Source: Candidatus Ancillula glyptotermitis (lineage in GTDB: Bacteria > Actinomycetota > Actinomycetes > Actinomycetales > Bifidobacteriaceae). From it: a stretch of DNA of 44,767 nt. Every line of letters begins with the position of its first letter. The first letter of the stretch is position 1. The position numbers were made by a program, and so were the translations under genes. The stretch is taken from assembly GCA_031268675.1 (NCBI GenBank), contig JAIRWY010000049.1, positions 1 to 44,767 of the forward strand, read 5' to 3'. This document shows, in pieces, positions 44,412 to 44,767 of this stretch. The notes under the pieces are model-generated. The model was not told the DNA's origin and did no database searches. It saw only the letters and a program-made list of their open reading frames with translations.

Positions 44412-44767
44412 ATGAATTCAAGTGAAGATAGAAGTAGCGAACTAGCTGAAAAAAACGGCGCGGAAAACAGTGCAAGCTGTAAACAACTTGCGCAAAACAA
44501 TCTGCATGTTGCTAAATCTAGCACAAGCATAAAAAAGCGCGGTAAAATAGGAGCAGAAAATCTTGTCCACACACGCACTAGATTATATGCAAGTATAAGC
44601 ACAGACAACAATAAGAACACAAGCGCGAACAACAATAAGAGCACAAGCGCGCAGAATATGCGTAATTTTGGCAATTTTCATGCAAAAATTACTCCACTTA
44701 TTGCTGTATTTGCACTAGTTGCATTTTCCATCTTCACATTTATAAAACTACCAGCATTTGCACAAAA
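44412..44767 (+). CDS. Secreted surface protein, N-terminal part only
   Basis: Open from ATG 44412 to the right edge (118 codons). The first ~90 residues are Ser/Asn/Lys/Ala-rich with an 8-residue tandem repeat. About residues 95-118 form a signal peptide (ITPLIAVFALVAFSIFTF, KLPAFAQ), so the N-region before it is unusually long, like the lead of the GLUG/InlB gene. GAGGAG lies 11 bases upstream with a tiny MMS frame between. It is controlled by the G11-spacer promoter. The function cannot be told from this part. Confidence 0.7.
   Translation, partial: MNSSEDRSSELAEKNGAENSASCKQLAQNNLHVAKSSTSIKKRGKIGAENLVHTRTRLYASISTDNNKNTSANNNKSTSAQNMRNFGNFHAKITPLIAVFALVAFSIFTFIKLPAFAQ
44604..44651 (+). repeat. 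Two 24-base tandem repeats
   Basis: Units at 44604-44627 and 44628-44651 differ at two bases and encode DNNKNTSA and NNNKSTSA. They are in-frame and would allow length change of the N-terminal region. Confidence 0.8.

Overview
This AT-rich window (roughly 38-40% G+C by eye) looks like chromosome from a low-G+C actinobacterium carrying a conjugative, ICE-like element. A WhiB-family regulator is actinobacteria-specific. A fused trpC-trpB gene followed by trpA and lgt resembles, as I recall, Bifidobacteriales. Several transcripts look leaderless, which is also common in actinobacteria. A host-associated Bifidobacteriales relative is my best guess; the species cannot be fixed from sequence alone.

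Left and middle (about 1-30.9 kb): an almost unbroken leftward block of conjugation genes. Read in transcription order from the right edge it holds a small HTH protein and a WhiB-like regulator, a large wHTH protein with an internal duplication, and a sigma-70-like factor. Next comes a 2041-residue methyltransferase/helicase (DarB-like layout) that carries a second long ORF with its own ribosome binding site in another frame. A Ser/Thr kinase operon follows, then a VirB4-type machine (SCO6880-like N-terminal half, separate VirB4 ATPase, MinD-like ATPase, VirB2-like small membrane protein). A set of membrane-anchored proteins comes next (two periplasmic-type proteins, a CHAP hydrolase, a TrbL/VirB6-like channel protein and a shortened paralogue). 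The last operon holds ssb, a redoxin, the VirD4 coupling protein, a DUF4913 protein, an FHA protein and a giant Ig-like surface protein that runs off the left edge. No relaxase, integrase or att site was recognised; they may lie outside the window.

Three of the four main operons start at copies of one ~62-70 bp upstream element (8.25, 18.8 and 27.0 kb). The fourth starts at a consensus promoter whose 17-bp spacer contains eleven G residues.

Right part (31.4-44.8 kb): host genes. Leftward are ftsH and two tandem CHAP amidase-like surface proteins. Rightward are a GLUG/InlB-repeat surface protein, then a tight trpCB-dapF-pyrF-trpA-lgt operon, then the start of another secreted protein. The two rightward surface genes also have 11-G tracts, one just before the signal peptide and one in the promoter spacer.

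The main surprises are a family of poly-G promoters that look able to switch by slippage on both the mobile element and the chromosome, a long same-strand overlapping ORF, a three-copy shared promoter element together with an element-encoded sigma factor, a CHAP gene that seems to start at a non-standard codon, and a short transcript candidate with a perfect promoter and terminator.
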